Origin: Cordia subcordata
Lineage: Eukaryota; Streptophyta; Magnoliopsida; Boraginales; Cordiaceae
Assembly (NCBI GenBank): GCA_028554755.1
Contig: JAPTOF010000015.1
Location: forward strand, 12,287,501-12,351,500
Direction of reading: 5' to 3'
Length of the DNA: 64,000 nt
The notes under the pieces were generated by a model. It saw only the letters and a list, made by a program, of their open reading frames with translations, did no database searches and was not told where the DNA came from. This document shows, one piece after another, positions 10,781-21,935 of the stretch (positions within the stretch are counted from its first letter, which is position 1; each line of letters begins with the position of its first letter). The position numbers and the translations under genes are program-made.

Positions 10781-11559
10781 CCATGTATAATTAGACCAAT
10801 GCAAAGAAGAAAAATCAAAAGCACTTGTCTCGATGTGCAATTTTCCTCAAGAAAAACAAGTTTGTGCCTAGGCCCAGCTGCTGTTGGATCACTTCAACTG
10901 CTTTCATTCACTTTCATACATGACTTTTATGGCTTGCCTAGAATGTCACTCAAACTTTTTTACGCGATGACAAAAATTTGTAATGAATGCTTCCGGTTAC
11001 TCAATTGGTAACAATTCTAGGTGGCTTTTAGCTCTATTTATGGTCTTCTTTTTTTTTTCTTCTTCTTCTTTTCTCTCTCTCTCTCTTTTTGTAGACCAGC
11101 GGAGTAAAAAAGTGCCTATTTAAACTAATTTAATTTAATTTATGCCCCTAATTTTCAGACTTTAACTTTCAGCACTTTCGCAGGGTGACCTCAACCCCGA
11201 CACAACTTTTCTAGGCACGATTTTTTTCACAATTTTACCACAAAAATAAATCAAGGCAGGTACCCATTAGACTCAAACTATGCATTGGCCTCCAATTTAA
11301 CCACATGCATATTTTTAAGCTCAAGTAATTATCAAGGAACAAACTCAATGGGGATAGGTTTACTGCATGTACTAACTTATCATTGTAACCAAAACAAGTT
11401 TCCTGATTATGTAGATTAGACTTTTTCCAAGAGAAGTACCAAGTTCACAAAGAAGAAAGTTGAGGCAAAAGAAAAAGAATTTGACAAAAAGACTATAAAA
11501 GAAACTTTTACTAGCTTGACTTAAAAAGCAAAAATGAAACTAAGGAGATTTAAAAACAA
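10781..11559 (-). other. 3' non-coding region of element G
   Basis: Between the ATHILA-type ORF and the LTR. It contains pyrimidine tracts (11049-11092, TTC and TC runs) and no conserved frame. The open frame on the plus strand at 10799-11011 has no recognisable protein. Confidence 0.45.
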
Positions 11560-12715
11560 TCACCTAACCCAATCACTTAAGAAAGCAAGAAAATAAGAAA
11601 TAAGAACAGAAAGAGAAAATGAGATGAAGAAAAAGAAAAGCATGAAGACTTCCCTTAAACAAAAGTGAGGGAGGTGGTGGAACAGACCATCATTCATCCA
11701 AACTAGGGCATTGGTACCCTGAGTGTCTTGCCCACGCATAAATGAATTCATCAGTCTAGAAAGCCTTGTGGATTGATCAGCCAATGATGCATAGATGTGA
11801 GCTAGTTGAGCCTCGTTGGTGGCGTGGGATGTGGAAGTGGAAGGGTTAGCAGTATGGGGAGTCGAGAAGCCGTGTGGATCCTTTGAATGTGCTATTGCCA
11901 GGCAGGCTCCCTACAAGATGAAAATATACCTATCTCCATCCCTTTGGATCAGATTCATAGCTTGCAAACAATACAAATCTAGTTGAACCATGTCAAAAAC
12001 TTTATACAAGGAGGTGGAGCGTGATCAAAAGAGAGTGTTATGAATAGCCATGCAAGTAATGTACGAACCCAAGATCAAAGCCCTCGTGCTATGGCTGATT
12101 GAATTCCGAAGGATATGCACACAAACTATTCAAGCATTCCTCAGTTTTAGAAAAACTACCAGTGATAAAAACCATCAGTAGATTAAATTTAGTGACAGAC
12201 AAATTAAAATCACTATTCATCATCCGAAAATACACATGATTTGGTGTGTTCACACTAAAGGTTCCTGATGCATCAAGTTTAAATGTTGTCAAAAATTCAC
12301 GAGTAAGCTTGAAATACACAGGATGATGTATTTTAGCATACAGTGTTAAACCAACATTGTCAAGCCATTCACACACTGCATTCTCTAAGCCTAGCACTTG
12401 CGAAGTCTCAAAACTCACATATTTGCAAACATGAAAAACACGGGTAGAAACTTCGGTATACTTGCAATGATGCTCCGGGTTCCAAAAAAATTAGGTCAGT
12501 GTATGTAAAATCTGGCTCAGAAATTTCAGTGACCTGAGTGATGTGAATCCGGTTTCTACTTTGCAAGGAGATAGCGGTAGAGCAACAGGTGGTTGCGTCA
12601 CCATCGCCATGGTGGGGGTGGTTGGTTTAGTAGATGTTGGCTTCGAGCTCAACGCGCAATTGAGGGGGTATGTGCAGTTTGTTCCACAATTGTTTTCTTT
12701 CTTATGAGGAGGCAT
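11560..12715 (-). pseudogene. ATHILA-type ORF (extra gypsy ORF), broken
   Basis: Minus strand. The frame opens with MPPHKKENN at 12715, a basic start usual for this family. It continues after a stop and frameshift into 12418-12089 with ENAVCEWLDNVGL, YFKLTREFLTTF, and VYFRMMNSDFNLSVTKFNLLMVF. This is the pattern of the ATHILA ORF-1 family (W-x-LELTLEFLSTF ... FRL...SLTEF). A tail with SRLMNSFMRGQDTQGTNALVWM lies at 11784-11560. At least three stops or shifts interrupt it. In Athila elements such an ORF lies downstream of pol; its function is unknown. Confidence 0.7.
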
Positions 12716-13214
12716 GACGTGGGATAGAGTATTAGGTGGTAGTGGTGTTGTTGTTAATAGGTGGATAGACGGCTGCTGTGGAGATTGAAAGAGAGAGGGA
12801 GAGACAGCGGCAAGTCTGTGAGAGAAAGAGAGATGGGGCGGCGGGTGTTTGCAGGGAAGAGAGAGATGAAGACAATAAGGGTTTGGGGTGATTTTGAAAA
12901 TAACAAAAGGTTGGGGTTTGTTTTATTAAGAGCTGTAATCCAAAATTAGCCCTATGTCTTTGTATGCCCATGCTAGGTCTCTAGTGCGCCATTTTTTTTA
13001 ATTAGAAAGCACCTCAATACTTCATCAAAATTTTACACCAACCGTGTCCTGCAAACATCAGAGCCCTTCTAAAGCACATTCAGATTAAAGTTAGGGTTTT
13101 CAAGGATGAAGATGATAAAAAAATAGAAAATTCCCCAAAAAGTTGGAAAAAATTTGTAAAAATTAGAAATAAACTAGAAAACACTAGAAAACTCAAAACT
13201 GAAATTTCTAGCTC

Positions 13215-13556
13215 TATGGGCTGCCTCCCACCAGAGCCTTTGTTTAACGTTGCTAGCTCGATGTAGCCGATTCATATAAACTTTATTTGGAGGTTTCTTC
13301 CGCTCAATTTGCTCAAGAACTGGGTTTCAAACGATGTTCATTAACTTTGATAACTTTGTCAATGATCAAGCCCTTCACTTCAATTGCACCACAAGAAAAC
13401 AATTTAGTAATAACAAAAGGACCTACCCATTTAGTCTGTGGATTATTGGGAAACAATTTAAAATTAAAGTGATGATATAAAAATTTTTGTCCAACTAAAA
13501 ACTATTTTCTAGTAGTAACATTTTCTTGCAAGCCTTTTTTCTTTTCATTGTGAGTT
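13215..13556 (-). pseudogene. Ty3-gypsy integrase C-terminus
   Basis: Minus-strand translation gives VGQKFLYHHFNFKLFPNN, then TKWVGPFVITKLFSCGAIEVKG and VNEHRLKP. This is the SH3-like tail of Athila/Tat integrases (usual form KLFPGKLRSRWSGPFVV...GAIEL). The core with its DDE residues and all of RT are deleted to the right. Stops are present. Confidence 0.75.
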
Positions 13557-13647
13557 TTTGCCTTCTTATGGTCATTGTTTTTCTTCTTTTCTGACTCTTG
13601 GGGCTGCAGTTTCCTATGTCCACCCCTCTTATCCATCACAGGTGGAT

Positions 13648-14885
13648 TCAATTGGCTTCGAGTTTTTCCATTGGCTTCCCTTGATTTTTTCGCATGGCAA
13701 TTGGTTCCTGCAAATTAGTGCTACCTGCAAAAGTCTTCTTAAATTCTTTTGGCTTTTCAGGAGTAGGACTTTCACAAAAGGTAACACTTAGCTTATTATT
13801 ATCAACTGTTTCTAAAGCAAAACCACAAGACATCTCACTAGGATTTTTCATGTTATTATAAACATTAAATTTAACAATGTCTCCATCAAACTCCATAGTG
13901 AGAATACCTTTGTGCATATTAATTTTAGTTCTAGCTATACTAAGGAATGGTCTTCCTAGCAAGATTTCACAAGACTTGGAAGATGAATCTTCCTCCATAT
14001 CAAGTACATAAAAATCAGCAAGAAAGACCAAATCATCTACTCGTACTAAAATATCTTCTAAGACACCTTTAGGGTAAACCAAAGACTTATTAGCTAACTG
14101 AATAATGACTCTTGTTTCTTTCAAAGGTCCTACTTTCCAGGGTCTCATAGTCAAAGCAAAATAAATAAACCTAGGCATGACATTAATGGATGCTCCTAGA
14201 TCACACATAGTTTTTTAATACCTAGAGAGCCTATTTGACAAGAAATACAGACCTTGGTCCTTGCACTTTAGAGGCAAATCCCTTTTAAGTATAGTGAAGA
14301 CATTCTCCCCCACACTCATTTTTTCATTCCCAATGAGTTTCTTTTTGTTAGTGCACAATTCTTTTAGAAACTTTGCAATTCGAGGTACTTGCCTAGTAGC
14401 ATCAAGTAAGGGAATATTTTCCTCTACCTTGCAAGAAAGCTTGAAAATCTCCTTCTCTTTTTCCTCCTATTTGGACTTTGCAAATCTTTTGGGGAAAGGA
14501 GGCTTAACCACCAGCTCCATTCCATTTTTAGGCTCTATTTCATTGTTGTCCACCACTTTTTCATTGTGTTTTATGCTCTCTTTTTTTATTTCTTTCTCTA
14601 TTTTAGGAGCTGTCAACGTTGCATGCCCACACTTAGTTTGATAGTGGATATCAGTAGCTCTTTTTCACTTCGTAAGGTGATTGCACATTCATTATTCTTT
14701 GGATTGACAACCATTTGAGAACGCAATTTACCATAGAACTCTAACCTTCCTATGGATGTTGAAAAAAATTAGCTTATTTGTGTCTTCAAATTCTTTGTAC
14801 TTGCCTTCATTTCCTATTGAAATTGTTACGTGTTAAGAGCAAGAGATCTTACAATATCTTCAAGAGAAGTACCTAAACTTGAAGA
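13648..14885 (-). pseudogene. Athila/Tat gag C-terminus and protease
   Basis: From right to left on the minus strand: SLEDIVRSLALNT (gag coiled segment, 14870), ASTKNLKTQIS, NNECAITLRSEKEL, VEENIPLLDATRQVPRIAKF, LKELCTNKKKLIGNEKMSVG, then the aspartic protease MCDLGASINVMP (from 14208). The protease continues with EILLGRPFLSIARTKINMHK and GILTMEFDG. The usual active-site D-[ST]-G is here DLGAS, as in many Athila-type proteases. The last 186 codons are open, but the gag part has stops and a frameshift near 14220. The frame runs out at 13648 where RT should begin. Confidence 0.8.
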
Positions 14886-15752
14886 TGTGGGCTAAGAGGC
14901 TTGCGTTATCCCAAGCTTCCTACATAGAAAAGATATTGATAAGTTACAACATGGAAAACTCCAAGAAAGGTCTTTTGTCTTCTAACCATGGAGTTACTCT
15001 ATCATAAGACCAATGTCCTAGGACACTTGGGAAAATAGAGAAGATGAAGAATGTTTCTTATGCTTCGGCAGTTAGAAGCCTTATATATGCCATGATGTGT
15101 GTACTAAGCCAGATATCTATTATGTTGTTGGCATGGTTAGCAGATATCAGTCAAACCCTGGACTAGATCACTGGACTGTGGTAAAGCAAATATTCAAGTT
15201 TATGTGGAGGATTAAGGAATATGTGCTAGAATGCTGAGTAAATGATCAAGTACCATTCGCAGATACGGACTCAAACTTCTAATCAGACAGAGATTCCAGG
15301 AGGTCTACTTCTGGATTTGTTTTTGCTTTGTTAGGAGGTACAGTTTCATGAAAGAATGTGAAGTAGAAATGCATCACAAACTCAACCATGGAAACAAAGT
15401 ATGTAGCATCGTCTGAGGCTGCAAAGGAGGCTATGTGGTTAAAGAAGTTTCTCACTGACCTAGAGGTTGTCCTAGCTGTATAAAGACCCATAGTTTTGTA
15501 TTTTGACAGTACAACTGCTATTGCACAGTGCAAATAGCCCATGAATCACAGCTGGGGCAAACATGTTGAGATGAAGTATCACTTGATGCGAGAGTTCAAT
15601 TAGAAAGGTGATATAGTAGCAGAGAAGATTGCTTTAGTTAAAAACCTAACAAATCCATTCACGAAGGCTCTTCCAAAGAGAGTGTTTGCCACACATGTAG
15701 AGTCTATGGATGTTAGGTCCATAGGCAGTGATCTTTAGTGCAAGTAGGAGAT
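14886..15752 (+). pseudogene. Copia I reverse transcriptase end and RNase H remnant
   Basis: Plus-strand translation in shifting frames gives LSQASYIEKIL, MENSKKGLL, SYASAVRSLIYAMMC (then usual RPDI), KYVASSEAAKEAMWLKKFL, AEKIALVKNLTNPFTKALPKRVF. These are the end of a Ty1/copia RT and its RNase H (motifs YASAVGSLMYAM and EAEYVAASEAAKEAVW). Many stops. It ends in the polypurine tract CAAGTAGGAGAT (15741-15752), followed at once by an LTR start TGTTGGGATT. The left end is fused to element G. Confidence 0.8.
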
Positions 15753-15763
15753 TGTTGGGATTA
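15753..15763 (+). repeat. First 11 bp of the 3' LTR of Copia I
   Basis: TGTTGGGATTA follows the polypurine tract, then element T begins. The LTR resumes at 21936 with GATTGTATGCCCTAAAG. GATTA here (15759-15763) and GATTG at 21936-21940 are the target duplication of T, with one mismatch. Confidence 0.8.
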
Positions 15764-17224
15764 TGATGTCTCTCCACCCACAAGTGCACGGGTCGTGTGT
15801 AGCCAAGTGTACAAGTACTGGGTCGTTTTTCCTTAGGGAGGCTCTTTAGTTCGATCTCTATGTGTAAAAGTGCCTAAGACTAGGTACGTGTGTGTGTGTG
15901 TTTTCTTAAGGATAGAAGGGAGCTCAGGAAAAAGAAAATAAACCTAAACTACAAAGGACCTAGGGTGTCAAACTAAGGAAAGAAAGCTCTACAAGATGGA
16001 AAAGGATCTAGGGTAATTGCGTTGCAACTAAACTCGGGCTATGGTAACAATTTGGTCTATCTATGGATCAATTGCTCTCTTTGGTGTTGATTAACGTCCT
16101 GCTTAATAGACTAACCTATTAGTATTAATTTAGACTAGAGATTAGACTCCTAGAGCATTAAATAGTATTAGTGGGTACCTTTTTAGTATTGTTTCAGACT
16201 AGAGGTATACTCCTACAACACTAAGTCTTTAATTAAGCATATTAATCAACACACATAGTTGCAAATAGGGCCCATGCCGTTAGCATGGATGAAGGCTAAG
16301 GTGACACCACTACCAATAGCATTTAAGTATGAAACATCACATGCAAGTTCACCTAGGCATTTTATTGAATATATAGACATATTTGATTATCAACACATGG
16401 ACATATTGATTCATGCCATTAATAAATGTAAACAGGCATATATTAAGAGCCAAAGATATACACAAATCCTTCATTCAAAGCCCTAATCTAATATACAACA
16501 TCAATCAATCCTAGATCTAACTCAATTACAAAGTATATTTACAAGAATAAGAAAAGTAACAAGAAACTCCCCTTCAAACCTTTGCTCAAATAAAAAGCAA
16601 AACCATTCAAACTCTTGTTACAAGCTTTAATCTTTGCTTGGTTTGGTGTATAATGATGGTTTTGGGTGTTTCATGAAGTGGGAAAAGGGTTAAGGTTTAT
16701 TAGGGTTTATGAAAATAAAGTTCCTCTCTGAAAAATGACCTAAAACAGGCTATTTATAAACTTTTCAGCGTGAGTACCAGGGGACCACTAGCCAACCAGT
16801 AACAAGGGGGTTGACCGGTGACAAAATCTGCTCTCTAAAATAATCAGTTGACCCTACTGGTCAGCCAGTTCGCTCAACCAGTACAAACTTTGCTTTTTGG
16901 ATTAGCCGACTGACCCTATTGGTTAGCTGGTTCTTTCCTTCAACCCAAGTTGGTAGCTTTATTTGATCTTCAATCTTCAATATTTGTTCTCATGACCTTT
17001 AACATTTAACCTGTTTCTTCCTTGTTTAAGCTTGAACTATCCCAAAACTCACCTAAAGCGCAGAATATAACACTTAGTGTGGTATTTATGCATCTAAATA
17101 CTTTATGTTCAAATATTAACAATTATGCATAAACTCTATACTAAATGCACTCAATTATGCTCTAGGGCACCTCTAAATGTGCATGAAAAGACTATATATA
17201 AACATGCACAAATGACACACATCA
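15764..17224 (-). repeat. 3' LTR of element T
   Basis: Matches the LTR at 20486-21935 over its length, for example 'aagtgcac', 'gactagagattagactccta' and 'ttaattaagcatattaatca'. Near 16770-16930 it holds several TTGACC/GGTCAGCCAGT words, a loose repeat cluster also present in the partner at 21480-21640. Confidence 0.88.
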
Positions 17225-18661
17225 ATACCCCTAAACCTTTCCCTTGCTTGTCCCTCAGCAAGCCGAAACCAAGTTTATCCTCATGTTTTTCAAAGAGTTG
17301 CTAGTTGCATTGACTTGTTATGTTTTTGCCTCTAAGGGGTATAAGAGGTCATTCTTTTCGTGTAAGAATTTCCTTAGTCGTTTTTGGAACCTCCTCTCAA
17401 TCACCAGGGATCTCGCACCTCTTGGGACGCTACCAAATAGCTAAAATCACCACAAACTTGGGATTCTAACTCACTCACTCAGGATGTTGATACCTTGTGT
17501 CTTACCAACTAACATGGCCTCTCAACATGCACTTAGCCCTCAAAAGTTACAAGGAAAATAAGAATACATCATAATGGCTGTATGATGTAAGAGCTTTATT
17601 CATAATACAACTAAATAACAAAAGAGAATACTTGTGTCAAATTGACATTGTGTCACTTGGCACTTATTCAACATACTTCATTTTTCAATCTTTTTGTTGC
17701 CTTTTGGCTTTTTCTCATTTTTTACTTTTTTTTTCATTTTTTTTTGCATTTTTTGCATTTTGTTTTTGTATTTTTTTTTCAATACATAACATAGAACAAA
17801 AAGAAAAGAAAAGAAAAAGAAGAGGCTAAGGCACACTAAAAGAACTAATCAAGGAAGAGGCACTCATATCAATAACCCTTTAAAAGCACTTTTTTCAACC
17901 AAGTTGTGGGGCAACTACATGGTGAATTCTTAAAAGTGTTCACTCTCTATAGTTTTCAAAAGGATTCTCTTCAAAATGTAAGTCATACCCCACACTTCAT
18001 TCACTCCTCATAATACACCCTCAATTTCTCCAATCAATTAAGTCAATAGCAAATGCCAACCCTCCAACCAACATGGAGATAAACCAACTCAAAATATGCA
18101 AAAAATAAAAAATTTAAACACATTTTGTGCAAAAACAAGGCTTGCTATGCAAATATACCCATAAATGATATAAATAATAGATGAATAGCCACACCCCCAA
18201 AAAAATTTACTTGTTCTCAAGCAAATAGCACTAAGCACAAGACAAACAAGCACATGAAACACATATGGGAAATGTGGAGAGGGATAGATAGGGACAAGTA
18301 AAAGGTGGAGAGATACAACCTTGTCTGCATAGAGTCCTGAACGCCAACGATGTTTGATCATCTATTAGCCCCTGTCTTTATAAAAAGCACTAGTGCTTAA
18401 AGAAACAAAGAAGAGATCAAAAGATAATGCTATGCAAGCTCAGATTGACATTTGAAATGATAAACAAATATGCATGCAAGGGGTAAAGGATTGATGCATA
18501 AATGAAAGGAAGGAGCAAGAACAAGTAAAGGAGCAAAAATCTAACCTACTAAGCATGATAGCAAAAAGAAAAGAAAGCCTAAATTATCTAAAGGAAAAAA
18601 GAAACAAAAGCAATCTAATTTACTATGTACAAAGCAAGTATAAGTGAAAGAAACTAATCTA
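17225..18661 (-). other. 3' non-coding interior of element T
   Basis: Polypurine tract at 17225-17245 (minus strand), then 1.4 kb with no frame of interest. It has T-rich tracts at 17680-17790 (ttttt with tgcatttt words) and the A/G tract at 17799-17825. The open frames here are low-complexity Phe/Leu-rich translations. Confidence 0.5.
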
Positions 18662-20281
18662 TTATAGATAAAACCAAAAAGAAGTAAATATAAGAAGAAC
18701 AAGGAAAATATAAACAAGGCTAGGGTGCTTCCTAATAGTGCTAGATTTAATGCCTCCAACCAGACACCAATGGTAGAGTAAAACATGTTTAAATTTGCGT
18801 GGTACAAATTTTTGGATAATCAGAAAAACCCAGAACGTAGAGGGAAAAGGATCATGCAATAAATGATAGGGCAAAGAATGAACAATGTAAGCCTTTTCCA
18901 AAATGTCCCATTCCCAAGTATGAAAAATGGATGTATGCTCAAATATGGTAGGTGTCATGTGCGAACATGAAAGATCATGCCTTCTTTGCTCACTAACTAA
19001 CTGCCCCATGGCCTTCTTCTCATTATCTAAGACTAAGAACATACCCTCTTTATAGGTCATGGGTAAATCTAATGCATGAAAAGTGGATGATATATGTCCT
19101 TGTCCTAGGCAAAAGTGTTCCATGCGAAAAGGCACAAATGTGAGCTCCAACAAAGGGGGAGAGTCGACGGAATAGGAATAAAGAGTTTCGGTGACATTCA
19201 GAGAAGAAAGGTCAATTGAAAAAGACATGGAAGGACTAGATGCTTCCTCTCTATGAGATATGGCATCATCAAACAATGGTCGCTCTAACTCCTCACAAAG
19301 GGTGGACATGCATGGAGGTGGTAAAGTAAACTCAAACGTCTTATCATGCAAACAAGTAAGTGTAATGGGAGTATGCATATTCATCTCCCTCCAAAAGGCA
19401 TCAGAGATAGATTGAGCAATAATAAAATCAAGTTTATCCTCCAAACATGCGTGCGATATGGGAAGAGAGGTAATAATAGGTTCATATGACTCAAGGTGGG
19501 GCGGTGAAAGAACGAGAAGATAAGGTACCATTTTCTCCAAAACATATCTTGAGTTGTCATCAAGAACCAAAGCGCTATCAAGCTTATCTTCTTCCTCACA
19601 ACAAAATGTAAACTCTCTATTCATCTCTCTTTCTATCTATTCCTCCCAAACATCATCTTTTTTACCATTACTCTTTTCATCTATTTGTCTCACTCCTATC
19701 CCTTCAACTCGGTCTAAAGGTATCTCAACACTCTCTTTAATGGGTTGCTTATTTTCAACTTTTCTGATCAAGTACGTGACCATTTCGAATACTTGAGTAG
19801 TCATCTCCTTTAGTTCCTTTAGTATAATTAGGGATTGGAGATATTCTAATTTTTCTTCGTACGAGAGAGACCTAAGAGAAAAGGATTTAATCGAATGGAA
19901 ATGGTAATCATTTTGCAAATAATTTTAAGCATAACCATAAAAAAACTCAAGAGAAGAATAAATAGGAAAAGATGGTGTGGAAAATAGACTCTCTAAACAA
20001 GGAGGTGGGTAGAATGAAGAGTCATCTTGACCCCAAGAAAAATGTGCAAGATGTGACTCCCTGTAATCTTAATAACTAGATATGGATGCATGAATGGATT
20101 TATGACTATAAGGATCATGCCTTAGGTTAGCCCAAGATTGAGGATTTTGATATGCAAAAGGACAACATGTAGTATGATGCTCACAACTGCCATATAGAAC
20201 ACATGCATTGGGAACATATACGGGGGGTAGGGAAGAGGATACAAGTGACCACCAAAAAGAATTAGATTTATCCATACTCAA
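18662..20281 (-). pseudogene. Gag-like single ORF of element T, broken by stops
   Basis: Three open segments (20281-20069, 19918-19637, 19624-18662) lie in the same minus frame, so this was one ORF of about 540 codons with in-frame stops. It begins MSMDKSNSFWWSL. At residues 27-40 it has C-x2-Y-x4-H-x4-C (CVLYGSCEHHTTCC), the exact spacing of a retroviral zinc knuckle with the second Cys replaced by Tyr. A charged helical segment (YEEKLEYLQSLIILKELKEM) follows and may be a coiled coil. The last third is acidic, then hydrophobic at the C-terminus. I know no function; a nucleic-acid-binding gag-like role is inferred from the knuckle. Confidence 0.6.
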
Positions 20282-20485
20282 TTAGTACAAGTAAACCTCT
20301 TCTCGATTCAAGATTTTTTATTTTTCAATTTTTTTAAATTTTTTTGGGTTTTCCAATTTTTTTATGGTTTTTTTTCCCAAAAAGAGAAAAGCAACTAAAG
20401 ATAGAACAATGTAAGCAACTAATCACAAACACAAAAGCACACAAATAACTAATACCATGCCTTCTCAGTAATGGCATAAAAAACT

Positions 20486-21935
20486 TGATATGTTTGTACA
20501 CGCAAGTGCACAGGTTGTGTGTAGTGAAGCGTGTAAGTACGGGGCTATTTTTCCTCAGGGAGGCTCCTTAGTTCGGTCTTTACTTGCAAAATTTCCTAAG
20601 ACTAACTACGTGTGTGTGGGTCCTTTCTTTAAGATAGAAAGGAGCTTGGAAAAAAGAAAATAAACCTAAACTATAGAGGAACCCAGGATGCCAAACTAAG
20701 GAAAGAAAGCTCTACAAGATGCAACGGGATTTAGGGTAATTGCGATGCAACTAGACTCAGGCTATAATAACGATTCGGTTTATCTATGGCTCGATTGCTC
20801 TCTTTGTTGTTGATTAACATCCTACTCAAGAGACTAACCTATTAGTTTTGTTTCAGACTAGAGATTAGACTCCTAGAGTATTAAATAGTGCTAGTGGGCA
20901 CGCTTTTAGTATTGTTTCAGACTAGAGTTATACTTCTGCCATACTAAGTCTTTAATTAAGCATATTAATCAATACACATAATTGCAAATAAGGCTTATGC
21001 CGTTAGCATGGATTAAGGCTACGGTGACACCGCTACCAATAGTATTTAAGCACGAAAAAACACATGCAAGTTCACCTAGGCATTTTATCGAACACATAGA
21101 CATTCGATTATCAACAGATAGACATGTTGATTCATACCATTAATCAATATAAACAAGCATATAGTAAGAGCCAAAGATATACAAAAAATCCTTTATTCAA
21201 AGCCCTAATCTAATACAACATCAATCAACTATAGATCTAACTCAATTACAAAGCATATTTACAAGAATAAGAAAAGGAATAAGAAACTTCCCTTCAAGCT
21301 CTTGCTCAAATCCAAAGCAAAACCCTTCAATCTTTTGTTACAAGCTTTAATCCTTAGTTGGTTTGGTATGGGATGGTGGTTTTAGGTGTTTGGTGAAGTG
21401 GGAAAAAGGTTAGGGTTTAAGAAAATAAAGTTCCTTTCTAAAAAATGGCCTAAAATGGGCTATTTATAGACTCTTCAGTGTGGGTACCGTGGGACCCTAT
21501 TGGCTAACCGGTAACTAGGGGTCAACTGGTAACAAAATCTGTTCTTTGGAATAATAGGGTAACCCTACTAGTCAACCAGTTTGCTCGACTGATACAGACT
21601 TTGCTTTCTAGATTAGCCAACTGACCCTATTGGTCAGCCAGTTCTTTCCTTCAACCCAGCTGCTAGCTCCATTTTATCTTTAATCTTTAATTTTTTGATC
21701 TCTCTACCTTCAACATTTAGCTCATTTCTTTCTCAGTTAAGCTTGACCCATCCTAAAACTCACATAAAACATAAAATATAACACTTAGTATAGTACTTAT
21801 GCATCTAAATACTTTATGTACAAATATTAACAATTATGCATAAACTCTATACTAAATGCACTCAATTATGCTCTAGAACACCTTTGAACGTGCATGCAAA
21901 CACTATGTCCAAATACGCACAAATGACAAACATCA
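20486..21935 (-). repeat. 5' LTR of element T
   Basis: TGATATG...CATCA, 1450 bp. Compared with its partner it shows scattered, mostly transition differences, so the insertion is old. Confidence 0.88.

Larger units (their letters stand above)
8992..14885 (-). mobile_element. Athila/Tat-type Ty3-gypsy remnant G
   Basis: On the minus strand, right to left, it shows a gag end and protease (14885-13648), an integrase C-terminus (13556-13215), an ATHILA-type ORF (12715-11560), then non-coding DNA and an LTR whose end is TGATGGGCG at 8992. The order gag, PR, IN, extra ORF fits Athila/Tat elements. RT, RNase H and the integrase core are missing. The right end is cut and joined to a Copia fragment near 14885, so no target duplication can be tested. 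Confidence 0.8.
15764..21935 (-). mobile_element. Non-autonomous Tat/Athila-like gypsy element T
   Basis: LTRs at 15764-17224 (1461 bp) and 20486-21935 (1450 bp), both TGAT...CATCA. The interior is 3.26 kb. Next to the right LTR the minus strand reads GCCATTACTGAGAAGGC (20475-20459), a decayed form of the Tat leader GCCGTTGCCGGGGA with G-to-A and C-to-T changes. Next to the left LTR the minus strand reads AAGGGAAAGGTTTAGGGGTAT, a polypurine tract. So it runs on the minus strand. The only ORF is gag-like and broken; no PR, RT or IN is seen. It sits in the LTR of Copia I with flanks GATTA/GATTG. Confidence 0.85.

Noticed and set aside
12732..12971. Small open frames on both strands near 12760-12970
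   Set aside because: They overlap the upstream edge of the ATHILA-type ORF of element G. The composition (GA- and CT-rich) gives long low-complexity frames in both directions without a known motif.
17632..18807. Phe-rich open frames that look like membrane proteins
   Set aside because: They are translations of T-rich tracts in the 3' part of element T. The hydrophobic runs come from base composition; the two copies of related sequence elsewhere give no conserved protein.
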